From the NCBI RefSeq assembly GCF_009857835.1, contig NZ_WWCL01000004.1:372001-436000 (forward strand): DNA of 64,000 nt, read 5' to 3'. The translations under genes were made by a program, and so were the position numbers. The notes under the pieces are model-generated. The model did no database searches. It was not told the origin of the DNA and saw only the letters and a list, made by a program, of their open reading frames with translations. Positions 15,394 through 25,000 of this stretch are shown piece by piece; position 1 is the stretch's first letter, and every line of letters begins with the position of its first letter. This DNA comes from Duganella fentianensis (lineage in GTDB: Bacteria; Pseudomonadota; Gammaproteobacteria; Burkholderiales; Burkholderiaceae_D).

Positions 15394-18342
15394 CTAGAGC
15401 GTGACACGCAGGCCCAGATAGTAGCGCCGGCCGATGGCATCATAGGTCGAGCTATCGGTTTCCGTGCCGGGCTGGCTGCCGGGCAGGCCGGTGATGATGG
15501 GCGGCGCCTTGGTGTTGAAAATATTGTCCATGCCCAGATACAGCTGCACGGCTTTGCGCAGATCGTAGGTCAGCTGCACATCGTGGTAGGTACGCGAACC
15601 CACGCCCACCGTGCCGGGGGCGATGTTCAGGCTTTTCAGGAACTGGTCGTCGAGCGAGACGGGGCCGTTGTAGGTGGTGACCCAGTTGATGCCCAGCTGC
15701 TTCCATTTATAGGCCAGATTCAGGCCCGCGCGGTTGCGCGGCGCATTGACGTTGCTGGCCGTGACCTCGCCTACGTCGGAGTTCTCCGGCGCTTCCGGCG
15801 TAGCCTTCTGCCACAGCTGGCGCAACCAGGTCCAGCTCAGGCGCGCACTGAGGTCGCCCGGGCCCACCTTGTCAGCCCACGAGGCGCTGACATCCACCCC
15901 TTCCGTACCGAGCCCGCCGCTATTGGTGACGCTCAGATTGCTGTACTGGATGGAGCCGGAGCTGAGGTTGCCCACCGGCGCAGGACGGCGCACGATGAAG
16001 CTGCAGAACACCGGGTTGTTGTGGTTGTAGCACTGGTCGAGCGCATACTGGCGGTCGGTAGCGACGATGGCATCGGCAATCTTGATGAGGAAGTAGTCGG
16101 CCGTGAAGGTGAACTTGCGCAGCATGGGGATGCCGCGTGGCGTGACGACCAGCCCTACGGTGGTGGAGCGGCCTTTTTCTGCCTTCAGATCGGGATTGCC
16201 GCTGTTGTAGCCGCTAATGCCTTGCTTGTCGGCCTGATTCAGCGTGAACACGCCGCCGTGCGCGGCCATATTCGCTGCCACGCCCGGCGCGTTGCGGCAG
16301 TTCAGCCCCAGCGCGCTGGTGTTGCTGATATTGATGCCGTCACAGGGATCGACCAGACCATTGGGGAAGTCCTGGCTGGGTGCCGTGTACAGCTCGTTGA
16401 TATTCGGTGCACGGGTGGACTGGGCGCGCGTGCCGCGCAGTTTGAAGTCGGGCGTAATCTGCCATTCCAGACCGGCATTCCAGCTATTCGCGCTGCCCAC
16501 GGTGGAGTAGTCGCCATGGCGGAAAGTGCCGAGGAAGCTCAGCTCGCGCGTCCATGGTTTATCTTTGAGCAGGGGCACGCGCGTTTCGATAAAGGCTTCG
16601 CGCACGCTGAAGTTGCCATAGGTGGGCGGCAAGGCATTGCCGGCGTTCTGGCCTGTCTGGGTGAGAGGATCGGGCACGGCGCTGGAGTCTTCGTCGCGCC
16701 ATTCCAGCCCGGCCGCGATGCCGATGGCGCCGGCCGGCAGACCGCGCACTTCGCCCGTCACGGTGGCGCCGGCCAGTTTCTGGGTGATGGCGGTTTGTAG
16801 CGAACCCGGTGCCGTGACATATTTGAGCGCGGCCGGGGTGATGCTGTTGTAGCCGAACAGGCTGATGGGCACGCAGCCTTCGGCCACGGCCGAGCTGTTG
16901 GCGCAGACCGGTGTGCCGTCCGGGCCCGGGATGGCTTCCAGTGCATTGCGCAAGCTGGCCACATTCACCTGTCCCGTCGAGTTCTGCGCTTCCTTGGTTT
17001 TGCCGTAGGCGAGGTAGGCATCGTAATTCCACTGGCCGAAGCTGCCCTTCATGCCGGTGGCCAGGCGGAAGGTGTCGCGCTCGACCACGGAATGGCGCGG
17101 GCCGAATTCGCTCAGGCGGCGGGTGAAGAAGTAATCGGGCACGCCATCGTCATCGGTATCGCTGATGCGGTCATACAGATACTGGGGGATCAGCGGATTG
17201 CGCACCAGTTTGCCGTTGATCATGGAGCCGGCCGGCACCTTTCCGGATGGCTTGTAGACCTGATCCGAGCCCAGCGGGAAGGGTTCGATATTGGTGGCCA
17301 CTTTGGATGAGGCATAGGTGCCTTCGAAGAAAGCACTGTGCTGGTCATTAAAGGTCCAGTTGCCATTGGTGGCGAACAGATAGCGCTCGACCGGCACGGC
17401 GATCAGGCGGTAGGCCGAGCGGTTGTAGCCGGTGGCACCCGTGCCGGCAGCATCGTTGCCGTTCTGGTTCCACGGAATGATCTGGTTATTGGCGTTGTAG
17501 GTGAAATCGTCCGTGTCGCCGAAGAAATGCCCTTGCGGCGCGTAGCCGGAAAGATTGGGGCGGAGCGCCACAAAAGCCAGTTCAGGGTGGCCCTGGGTGA
17601 TGGCGGAAGTCTGGTCGATGGCTGTGGCGGCACGGTCGCGGCTGTAGACGGCGCCCTGTTTGGAATAGCCGAAGTGGCCCATCAGATTGCTGGCGCCATC
17701 GCTGCTGGTAATGCCGAAAGTGAGCGCGAGTTTTTTCTTGAAGTCGTCATGCTGGTCGCTGCGTCCCGTCTGCGCATCGAGCAGCACGCCGTTGAAGTTC
17801 TTCTTGAGGATGATGTTGATTACGCCGGCCACGGCATCCGACCCATAGGTGGCGGAGGCTCCGCCCGTCAGCAACTCCACCCGCTCGATAAAATCGGTGG
17901 GGATGGTGTTGAGGTCGACGGCGCTATCGCCGGGTACGCCCGAAACAAAGCGGCGCCCGTTGACCAGCACCAGGGTGCGGCTGTCGCCCATATTGCGCAG
18001 ATTGACGGTGGTGACGCCGCCGCCCGAAGTGAGGAAGTTGGAATTGCCGCGGCTCAGCGTCGGGGTGCCCATGGTGGGATTTTTCTGCAGCAAATCCTGC
18101 AGATTGGTGGCGCCGGAGGCAGCGATATCGGCCGAGCTGAGGATCTGCAAAGGCGAGGGCGAGGCAGCGGCCGGCGAAGCAATGCGCGAGCCGGTGATTA
18201 CCACTTTCTGCATGCTCTCGCTGTCCGGCACGGTGGCCGCTTGGGGCGCCTGAGCGAGGGCGGGGGCGGAAGTGCTGGCGAGGCCGAGACTGCCCAGACA
18301 GAGCAGATACAGCGGACGATAGCGGAGGGTAGGCTGGTTCAT
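15394..18342 (-). CDS. TonB-dependent outer-membrane receptor
   Basis: 982 residues. A signal peptide (LYLLCLGSLGLASTSAPALAQA) is followed by a plug domain with VVITGSRIASP, LQDLLQKNPTMG, VNLRNMGDSRTLVLVNGRRFV, IERVELLTGGASATYGSDAVAGVINI, then a long beta-barrel ending in YYLGLRVTL. The substrate is unknown. AGGAG seven bases before ATG 18342 supports the start. Codon use is less biased than in the receptor at 7610, pointing to lower expression. It is only ~38% like the other receptors by eye outside the plug, so it belongs to a different subgroup from the tandem pair at 30-36 kb; this is an impression, not a measured value. Confidence 0.92.
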   Translation of the reverse strand: MNQPTLRYRPLYLLCLGSLGLASTSAPALAQAPQAATVPDSESMQKVVITGSRIASPAAASPSPLQILSSADIAASGATNLQDLLQKNPTMGTPTLSRGNSNFLTSGGGVTTVNLRNMGDSRTLVLVNGRRFVSGVPGDSAVDLNTIPTDFIERVELLTGGASATYGSDAVAGVINIILKKNFNGVLLDAQTGRSDQHDDFKKKLALTFGITSSDGASNLMGHFGYSKQGAVYSRDRAATAIDQTSAITQGHPELAFVALRPNLSGYAPQGHFFGDTDDFTYNANNQIIPWNQNGNDAAGTGATGYNRSAYRLIAVPVERYLFATNGNWTFNDQHSAFFEGTYASSKVATNIEPFPLGSDQVYKPSGKVPAGSMINGKLVRNPLIPQYLYDRISDTDDDGVPDYFFTRRLSEFGPRHSVVERDTFRLATGMKGSFGQWNYDAYLAYGKTKEAQNSTGQVNVASLRNALEAIPGPDGTPVCANSSAVAEGCVPISLFGYNSITPAALKYVTAPGSLQTAITQKLAGATVTGEVRGLPAGAIGIAAGLEWRDEDSSAVPDPLTQTGQNAGNALPPTYGNFSVREAFIETRVPLLKDKPWTRELSFLGTFRHGDYSTVGSANSWNAGLEWQITPDFKLRGTRAQSTRAPNINELYTAPSQDFPNGLVDPCDGINISNTSALGLNCRNAPGVAANMAAHGGVFTLNQADKQGISGYNSGNPDLKAEKGRSTTVGLVVTPRGIPMLRKFTFTADYFLIKIADAIVATDRQYALDQCYNHNNPVFCSFIVRRPAPVGNLSSGSIQYSNLSVTNSGGLGTEGVDVSASWADKVGPGDLSARLSWTWLRQLWQKATPEAPENSDVGEVTASNVNAPRNRAGLNLAYKWKQLGINWVTTYNGPVSLDDQFLKSLNIAPGTVGVGSRTYHDVQLTYDLRKAVQLYLGMDNIFNTKAPPIITGLPGSQPGTETDSSTYDAIGRRYYLGLRVTL

Positions 18343-18467
18343 ACGCGGACTCCTGTAAGTGGCGAGGTAAGGGCTGTAGCGCTTGATCGCTAATAGACCG
18401 GACCGTAAGCCGTGGAGTTCCGTAAGAACTTGAATTTTTTGCAGCAGCGGCTGCTCAGTGTAGCGGC

Positions 18468-18502
18468 GACAAAAAACCGGGAGCTGGTCCCGGTTTTTTG
18501 TC
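18468..18502. terminator. Terminator of the cache-domain gene
   Basis: GACAAAAAACCGGGA (18468-18482) pairs with TCCCGGTTTTTTGTC (18488-18502) across a five-base loop. Read on the minus strand it ends the cache-domain gene just before the next receptor's promoter; its symmetric A and T runs make it usable in both directions. Confidence 0.85.
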
Positions 18503-18516
18503 AGGGCGGGCAGGGC

Positions 18517-18978
18517 TTATTTGTAGATGCCCGAACCGACCAGCACATCGTCGACTTTTTCGATATAGCCGGATTTGCTTTCGACCGATTTGGTGACCGG
18601 GTTAGGCCATTTGAAATCGACCCAGCCTTTGCCTTTGGATTTGGCCAGATCGACCATTTCCTTGATCATCAGTTTGCCTTCGTTATCCTTCATGCCGATC
18701 AGCGGCTTGCCGACCATCTTGGGATTGTTGCCATGCGCCACAGCCACACCATTCATGTCGTACACGTAGATGTACAGGTCACGGTCGTGGAAAGTGGTGT
18801 TGGCCGGATCGGAGAAGGCAGCAAAAGCTTTTTCCTTGCCTTCAGACTTGATCAAGGACACGGCTTTTTTTACCATGGCCACGGCTTCGTCGGGGCTAGC
18901 TTTGTCGCCAGCATAGCTGGATACGGATGTTGCTAGCAGGCTGATACCAAGTGCGGTGGCGCGTAATAATGCTTTCAT
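18517..18978 (-). CDS. Exported single-cache-domain protein
   Basis: 153 residues with a signal peptide (MKALLRATALGISLLATSVSSYA), then one single-cache small-molecule binding domain: DEAVAMVKKAVSLIKSEGKEKAFAAFSD, FHDRDLYIYVYDMNGVAVAHGNNPKMVGKPLIGMKD, GWVDFKWPNPVTKSVESKSGYIEKVDDVLVGSGIYK. This is the extracellular sensor fold of many chemoreceptors, here free in the periplasm with no signalling domain. Such proteins may act as periplasmic ligand-binding partners; the ligand is unknown. ATG 18978 is chosen because AGGAG lies seven bases upstream; a longer frame from 19035 would precede the signal peptide. Confidence 0.88.
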   Translation of the reverse strand: MKALLRATALGISLLATSVSSYAGDKASPDEAVAMVKKAVSLIKSEGKEKAFAAFSDPANTTFHDRDLYIYVYDMNGVAVAHGNNPKMVGKPLIGMKDNEGKLMIKEMVDLAKSKGKGWVDFKWPNPVTKSVESKSGYIEKVDDVLVGSGIYK

Positions 18979-19108
18979 GTGGTTGCTCCTCATTTTATGG
19001 TTGTGCAGAGGCGAGCGGCAGCGCTGCTGTCTCACGCCTGCAGTGCGAACCAGTGTAGACCAACTATCGTCATTGTGCTAAGGAGAAAGTTGGGCGCTAG
19101 CAACATTT

Positions 19109-21883
19109 CTACATAAATATTTCTTGCCACAAGGCGGTGACCTGTGCCGCATGGTGCGCTACCAGTGCCGGTTCCACCCGTGCCAGATCCTGACCCTGCA
19201 GGCGTAGCTGGTGTTGCAGTTTTCGTAACTGGCGGTAAGCATCGCCCACCTGGCTGGCTCTTTCGGCCGAGATCAGCCCCAGTTCACCGAACATGCGCAG
19301 CAGGGCGATATTGCCGGCGTTGGCGGTCAGCTGCGGATAGCGCGCCGCATGCTGCAGCACCATGAACTGGACGATGAATTCGATGTCTATCATGCCGCCC
19401 GGGTCCTGTTTCAGATCGAACAGGGCGCTGTGATTGGGCTTGGCATCCATCATGCGCTTGCGCATGGCGATGACTTCCTGCTTGAGCGGGCCGTCGGCCG
19501 GGCGTTCCTTGCGCAGCACGGCTTCGCGGATGGCATCGAAGCGCTGGCCTATGGCAGTATCGCCGGCGCAGAAGCGGGCCCGCGTCAGGGCCTGGTGTTC
19601 CCAGGCCCAGGCCGAACTGCTCTGGTATTTCTCGAAGGCCGAGACACTGGACACCAGCATGCCGCTGGCGCCGTCCGGGCGCAGCGCCGTATCGATATCG
19701 AACAGGATGCCGGCCGAAGTGTGGGTGGTCATCCAGGTAATGAAGCGCTGTGCCAGCTTGGCATACTGGGCCGGTGCTTCCTGATCGCTATCGTCGTACA
19801 GGAAAATCACATCGAGGTCGGATACATAACCGAGTTCCTTGCCGCCCAGCTTGCCGTAAGCGATCACCGCGAACTGCGGCACTTCGCGGTGGCGCGTGGC
19901 GATGGTCTGCCAGATCGCGTTGATGGCCGCGGCGACGATGGTGTCGGCCAGTGCCGACAGGTGGTCGGCCAGTTTTTCCACGGTCAGGTCGCCGGCCAGA
20001 TCCTGCGCCAGCAGGTGGAACAGCTGGGCGTGATGGGTTTCGCGCAGGATGTCCATCTGGCGCTCGGTATCGCTCGGGTCGGCGGCCAGCTGGCGCTGCA
20101 GGTCGGCCGCCACCTCGGCGGCATCGAATTCGGTGGTGCGCAGGCGGCCGTCCAGCAGTTCGTCCAGCAGTATCGGGTGCTGGCTGAGGAATTTGGCGGC
20201 CCAGCCACTTGCATGCATCATGCCGATTACGCGCGCCAGCGTATGCGGGTATTCCGTCAGCAGCGACAGATAGGCCGAGCGGCGTGCGATGGTTTCGAGG
20301 AAATCCAGCAGCCGGCCCAGCGTGGCCTGCTGGCTTCCGCCGCTGGTCTCGCACGAGCACTGGATAATCAGCGGCAGGGCCAGATTGACCAGTCCCAGCA
20401 GGCGGTCGCGGCTGGCTTCCGGCAGCGATTGCAAACGCGGCGCCTGCCACGTGCCGATCAGGCGCTGGGCGGCGCCGGCCGCATCGTCGAAGCCCAGTGC
20501 GGCAAAGCGCGCCACCATGGCTACACGGTTATCGGGATCGGCGCAGGCGTCGGACACTTGCGGGTTGATCGCATGTTCGGCTTCGCCGCCACCGCTGCTG
20601 CTCGGGCTGTTGCTCTTGTCGGAGAACATTTCGTCGAACTGGCCGGCGACGAACTGGCGGTGCGCTTCCAGTTGCGCCAGCAGGGTGGCCGTGTCGTCCA
20701 GCCCCATCATCTGCGCTACCAGCAGGCGGTCCGCTTCATTGGCGGGCAGGGTGTGGGTCTGGGCATCGTCCAGATACTGCAGGCGGTGCTCGAGATTACG
20801 CAGGAAGGTATAGGAGGCCAGCAGCTGGTAGACGATGGCGTGGCTGAGCAGCCCTTTCTCCGCAATGATGCGCAGGGTGGTGCGGGTGGAGCGGTCGCGC
20901 AGGGCAGCATCGCGGCCGCCGCGTATCAGCTGGAATACCTGGGCCAGAAACTCGATTTCGCGGATGCCGCCGCGCCCCAGCTTGACGTTGTTGCTGCGGT
21001 CCGGATGCAGCCGCTCCTGGCGGTTCACTTCGGCGCGGATCTGGGCGTGCATATTGCGGATCGCATCGATTACGCCGAAGTCCAGATAGCGGCGGAACAC
21101 GAAGGGCCGCACGATGGCTTCCAGTGCGGCGATATCTTCCGGCGTACCCGTCACGGCACGCGCCTTGACCCAGGCATAGCGCTCCCATTCGCGCCCCTGC
21201 ACGATCAGATACTGCTCCACCATGTTCAGACTGCAGGCCAGCGGGCCGGAATTGCCGTTGGGGCGCAGCGCCATGTCGACCCGGAAGGTAAAGCCGTCTT
21301 CGGTAATTTCGGCCAGCGCGGCGATCAGGCGCTTGCCCAGACGGATAAAGAATTCATGGTTGGACAGGCTGCGCTGGCCCGCTGCGCTGGTGACGGTGTC
21401 GCCATCTTCGGGATAGACGAAAATCAGATCGATATCGGACGAAACATTGAGCTCGCCGCCACCCTGTTTGCCCATGCCGAGTACCATCAGCTGCTGGGCG
21501 CGGCCGGAATCGCGCCCGGTCGGCATGCCGTGTGCGGCCACCAGTTCGGCCATCAGCTCGTCCACATGGCGGGCAATGGCGAAATCGGCAAAGCGCGTCA
21601 TGGCTGTCACCACTTCGTTCAGATTGGCCAGCCCGGCCAGATCGCGCCGGATCAGGCCATTCACCAGCAGGTTGCGCAGGCGGCGCATGGCGCGTGCCAG
21701 CGGCAGGGGCGGCGCGCCAGTGCTGGCGCCGGCGCTGGCTTCGCGCTGAAGATATTCGGCCAGATCGATCTGGTCCAGTGCGACTTCGGCGGCAGCGTCG
21801 GACTGGGCAGCCCGTTCGGGGGCGGCGGCCAGCCAGCGCTGGTAGAAACGGGAGACGGTGGGTTCGATCTTGCTTGCGCTCAT
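19109..21883 (-). CDS. glnE: Glutamine synthetase adenylyltransferase / adenylyl-removing enzyme
   Basis: Bifunctional enzyme that adenylylates (inactivates) and deadenylylates glutamine synthetase in response to PII and glutamine. At 924 residues it is full length and has two homologous nucleotidyltransferase domains. The N-terminal one has GMGKQGGGELNVSSDIDLIFVYPEDG and the C-terminal one has YGKLGGKELGYVSDLDVIFLYDD; each carries the G-S/D-x-D metal-binding motif. Its substrate GlnA is encoded at the left edge of the window, 18 kb away, so the nitrogen genes are in the same neighbourhood but not in one operon. It is divergent from yhdP, with about 200 bases between the starts. Confidence 0.96.
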   Translation of the reverse strand: MSASKIEPTVSRFYQRWLAAAPERAAQSDAAAEVALDQIDLAEYLQREASAGASTGAPPLPLARAMRRLRNLLVNGLIRRDLAGLANLNEVVTAMTRFADFAIARHVDELMAELVAAHGMPTGRDSGRAQQLMVLGMGKQGGGELNVSSDIDLIFVYPEDGDTVTSAAGQRSLSNHEFFIRLGKRLIAALAEITEDGFTFRVDMALRPNGNSGPLACSLNMVEQYLIVQGREWERYAWVKARAVTGTPEDIAALEAIVRPFVFRRYLDFGVIDAIRNMHAQIRAEVNRQERLHPDRSNNVKLGRGGIREIEFLAQVFQLIRGGRDAALRDRSTRTTLRIIAEKGLLSHAIVYQLLASYTFLRNLEHRLQYLDDAQTHTLPANEADRLLVAQMMGLDDTATLLAQLEAHRQFVAGQFDEMFSDKSNSPSSSGGGEAEHAINPQVSDACADPDNRVAMVARFAALGFDDAAGAAQRLIGTWQAPRLQSLPEASRDRLLGLVNLALPLIIQCSCETSGGSQQATLGRLLDFLETIARRSAYLSLLTEYPHTLARVIGMMHASGWAAKFLSQHPILLDELLDGRLRTTEFDAAEVAADLQRQLAADPSDTERQMDILRETHHAQLFHLLAQDLAGDLTVEKLADHLSALADTIVAAAINAIWQTIATRHREVPQFAVIAYGKLGGKELGYVSDLDVIFLYDDSDQEAPAQYAKLAQRFITWMTTHTSAGILFDIDTALRPDGASGMLVSSVSAFEKYQSSSAWAWEHQALTRARFCAGDTAIGQRFDAIREAVLRKERPADGPLKQEVIAMRKRMMDAKPNHSALFDLKQDPGGMIDIEFIVQFMVLQHAARYPQLTANAGNIALLRMFGELGLISAERASQVGDAYRQLRKLQHQLRLQGQDLARVEPALVAHHAAQVTALWQEIFM

Positions 21884-22080
21884 GTAGGGTTCTATCCTGT
21901 GGACGGACTGCCGTTTAGCAGTGGTAACGACTTGTAAAACTACCCCGCGCCGGGGCAGTCGAACACTGCGCCGAGCCGGGCATAGGGTAGAATGGCCGCG
22001 CTGGCGCGACCATCCGCCTTCGAGTGTAGCGATTTATTGGACGCATGGCCTGAATTATTAGCTGAATTTTTAGCGGATTG

Positions 22081-25000
22081 ATGCAAAAACAAGATGACCA
22101 GACAGTGAACGCGACCCAGCCCGGCCAGCCGTCCGGCGAGGGCTATATCGCTACGCGCTGGCACCGGCTGACGGCGTTCTACCGCTTCTGCAATCAGGCT
22201 AGCCACCATGTGCTGGGCTTCGCCGTGAAGCTGGCGCTGCTGCTGTATTTCGCCTTTGCCATCCTGTTCCTCACGCTGCGCTATGCGGTGCTGCCGAATA
22301 TCGACCATTACAAGGGCGATATCGAGCGCCTGGCCAGCCGCGCCGTGGGCAATGCCGTGACCATAGACCGGGTGTACGCTTCGTGGCACGGGCTGCGCCC
22401 CAATCTGTTCCTGGGCGACGTGGTGCTGCACGATAGCGCCGGCCGTCCGGCCCTCAGCCTGCCCAGTGTTTCGGCCACGCTGTCGTGGTGGAGCGTGGTA
22501 TCGGCCAGCGTGCGTTTCGAATCGCTGGAACTGGTGCGGCCCGATCTGAGTGTGTTGCGCGACGCGCAGGGCCGGCTGTATGTGGCCGGCATGCTGCTTG
22601 ATCTGGACCAGCCTAGCGACGGCAAAGGCGCCGACTGGCTGCTGGCGCAGCGCGAAATCGTCATCCGCGAAGGACGCGTGCAGTGGCTGGACCAGCAGCG
22701 TCAGGCGCCGCTGCTGGCGCTGGACAGCGTGCATGTGGTGCTGCGCAACCAGTGGCTGCGTCACCAGCTGGCCGTGCGCGCCACGCCGCCCGCTGCGCTG
22801 GCCGCTCCGCTCGATGTGCGCGCCGATTTCAGCCACCCGGCGTTTGGTGCGCGGGTATCGAATCTGTCCATGTGGAAGGGCGAGCTGTATGCCGATATCC
22901 GCAACACCGATCTGCTGACGTGGAAGCCGTGGCTGGACTTCCCGTTCGAGCTGCATAGCGGCGGCGGCTCGCTGCGCGCCTGGCTGGGCGTCGACCAGTC
23001 GCGCCTGACGGGCTTCACAGCCGATCTGGGGCTGCAGAATGTATCGGCCGTGCTGGGCAAGGAACTGCCCGTGCTGGACTTGCGCCAGCTTAGTGGCCGC
23101 ATCGCTGCCAAAGAGGAATTGCCGAATGTGCTGCCGCTGGTGGTCAAAGGGGGCAAGGGCGCGGGCAGCGTGCCGTTCGGCGCGCTCGGCCACTCGGTGG
23201 AACTGAGCCAGCTGACTCTGACCACCAGCGACGGCTTTGTGATGGCCCCCACCTCGCTGTCGGAACGCTATGTGGCGGCCAGCGGGCCGAAGGCGGAGCA
23301 GACCACGGTCAGCGCGGCCCAGCTGGATTTGCAGAGCATGGCCGGTCTGGCCGAGCGCCTGCCCCTGAGCGAACACCAGCGCCAGTTGCTGGCCGATTTC
23401 GCACCGCGCGGCCTGCTGAAGAATTTTTCCGCCGAATGGCGTGGCGCCTATCCGGCCCTGCAGTCCTACCGCATCAAGGGCGATCTGGTGGGACTGGGCC
23501 TGAAGCCGCAACCACCCCGGCCCGGCCAGGCCAGGACGGCACGTACGCCGGCGATAGCGGCCATGCCGGCCATCCCCGGCTTCGAGAATCTGAGTGGCGC
23601 GATCGACGCCACCGAACAGGGCGGCAGCTTCAGCCTGAGTTCGCAGCAGCTGGTGCTGCACATGCCCGATTATTTCAGCAGCCCGTCGATGCCGTTCGAG
23701 CACCTGAATCTGAAAGCGCGCTGGAGTTTCGAACGCGACGATATGCTGCTGTTCCAGATCGACAGCATGGACTTTCTGCAGCAGGGTATGAGCGGCACGC
23801 TGCAGGGCAGCCACCGCATGCCGCTGACCGGCAAGGGCCTGGGCACGGTGGACTTTAGCGGCACGCTGAATAATTTCCAGATCAATCGCATCGACAGCTA
23901 TCTGCCCATCCAGACCCCGCATGATCTGCGCGCCTGGCTGACGGGCGCGCTGGAAGATGGTGTGGCCAGCGACGTGACCCTGCGTCTGCGCGGCGATCTG
24001 GCCCATTTCCCCTTCCATGGCGAGAATGGCGCCGAGCGTAATCGCGGCGAATTCCGCGTGGCCGGCAAGCTCACGGAAGGCAAACTCAATTACGCGCCGG
24101 GCCAGCATCTGCATGATGGCAAGGAGCTGGGCAAAGATGGCAAGCCGCTGCCATTGTGGCCGCAGGCCGAGCATATCAAGGGCAGCTTCGTGTTCGACCG
24201 CGCGCGCATGGAAATCCGCGGCGACACCGCCACCACGGGCGGGGTGGCGCTGAGCGCAGTGAAAGCCGTGGTGGCGAATCTGGATGCCCATAACGCACTG
24301 CTGGAAATCGATGGCAATGCGGCCGGCCCCATGCAGGAATTCCTCAAGTATGTGGCCAGCAGCCCTGTGCTGGAATGGATCTCCAACTTTACCGACGAGA
24401 CCCAGGCCAGCGGCAATGCCAGACTGGCGCTCAAGCTGCAACTGCCCCTGTCGCATCTGATCGATGCCAAAGTGCAGGGCACGCTGCAGTTGCAGAACAA
24501 TGAGATCACCCTGATGAACGACTTGCCGCCCGTGCAGGCAGCGCAGGGCAAGATCGAATTCAACGAGCATGGCGTCAACCTGAACCAGCTGTCCGGTAAC
24601 TTCCTCGGCGGCCCGGTCAGCATCACGGGCGGCAGCCAGCGCGACAACGCCATCGTTGTCAAACTGGGCGGCACGCTGACGGCGGACGGCTTCCGCAAAC
24701 AATATGCTTCGCCCGCCATGCAGCGGCTGGCCAGCCATTTTGCCGGCGCTACCCGCTACACGGGCACGGTGACGGCGCGCGACCATCAGGTCACGGTGGC
24801 CGTCGATTCCAGCCTGAACGGACTGACGGTGGACTTGCCCGCGCCGCTGCGCAAAGTGGCCAGCGAAACCATGCCGCTGCGCTTTGTGCTCAACAGCGCG
24901 CTGACGCCCGATAGCAGCGGCAGCCTGCACGACGATATCCGCATCAGTCTGGGCGGGAATATGGCGGCGCGCTACCAGCGCGCCAAGACCTCCAAGCAGC

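Noticed and set aside
19349..21937. An 862-residue plus-strand frame over glnE
   Set aside because: The glnE product on the minus strand has both duplicated nucleotidyltransferase motifs; the plus-strand product shows no family pattern.
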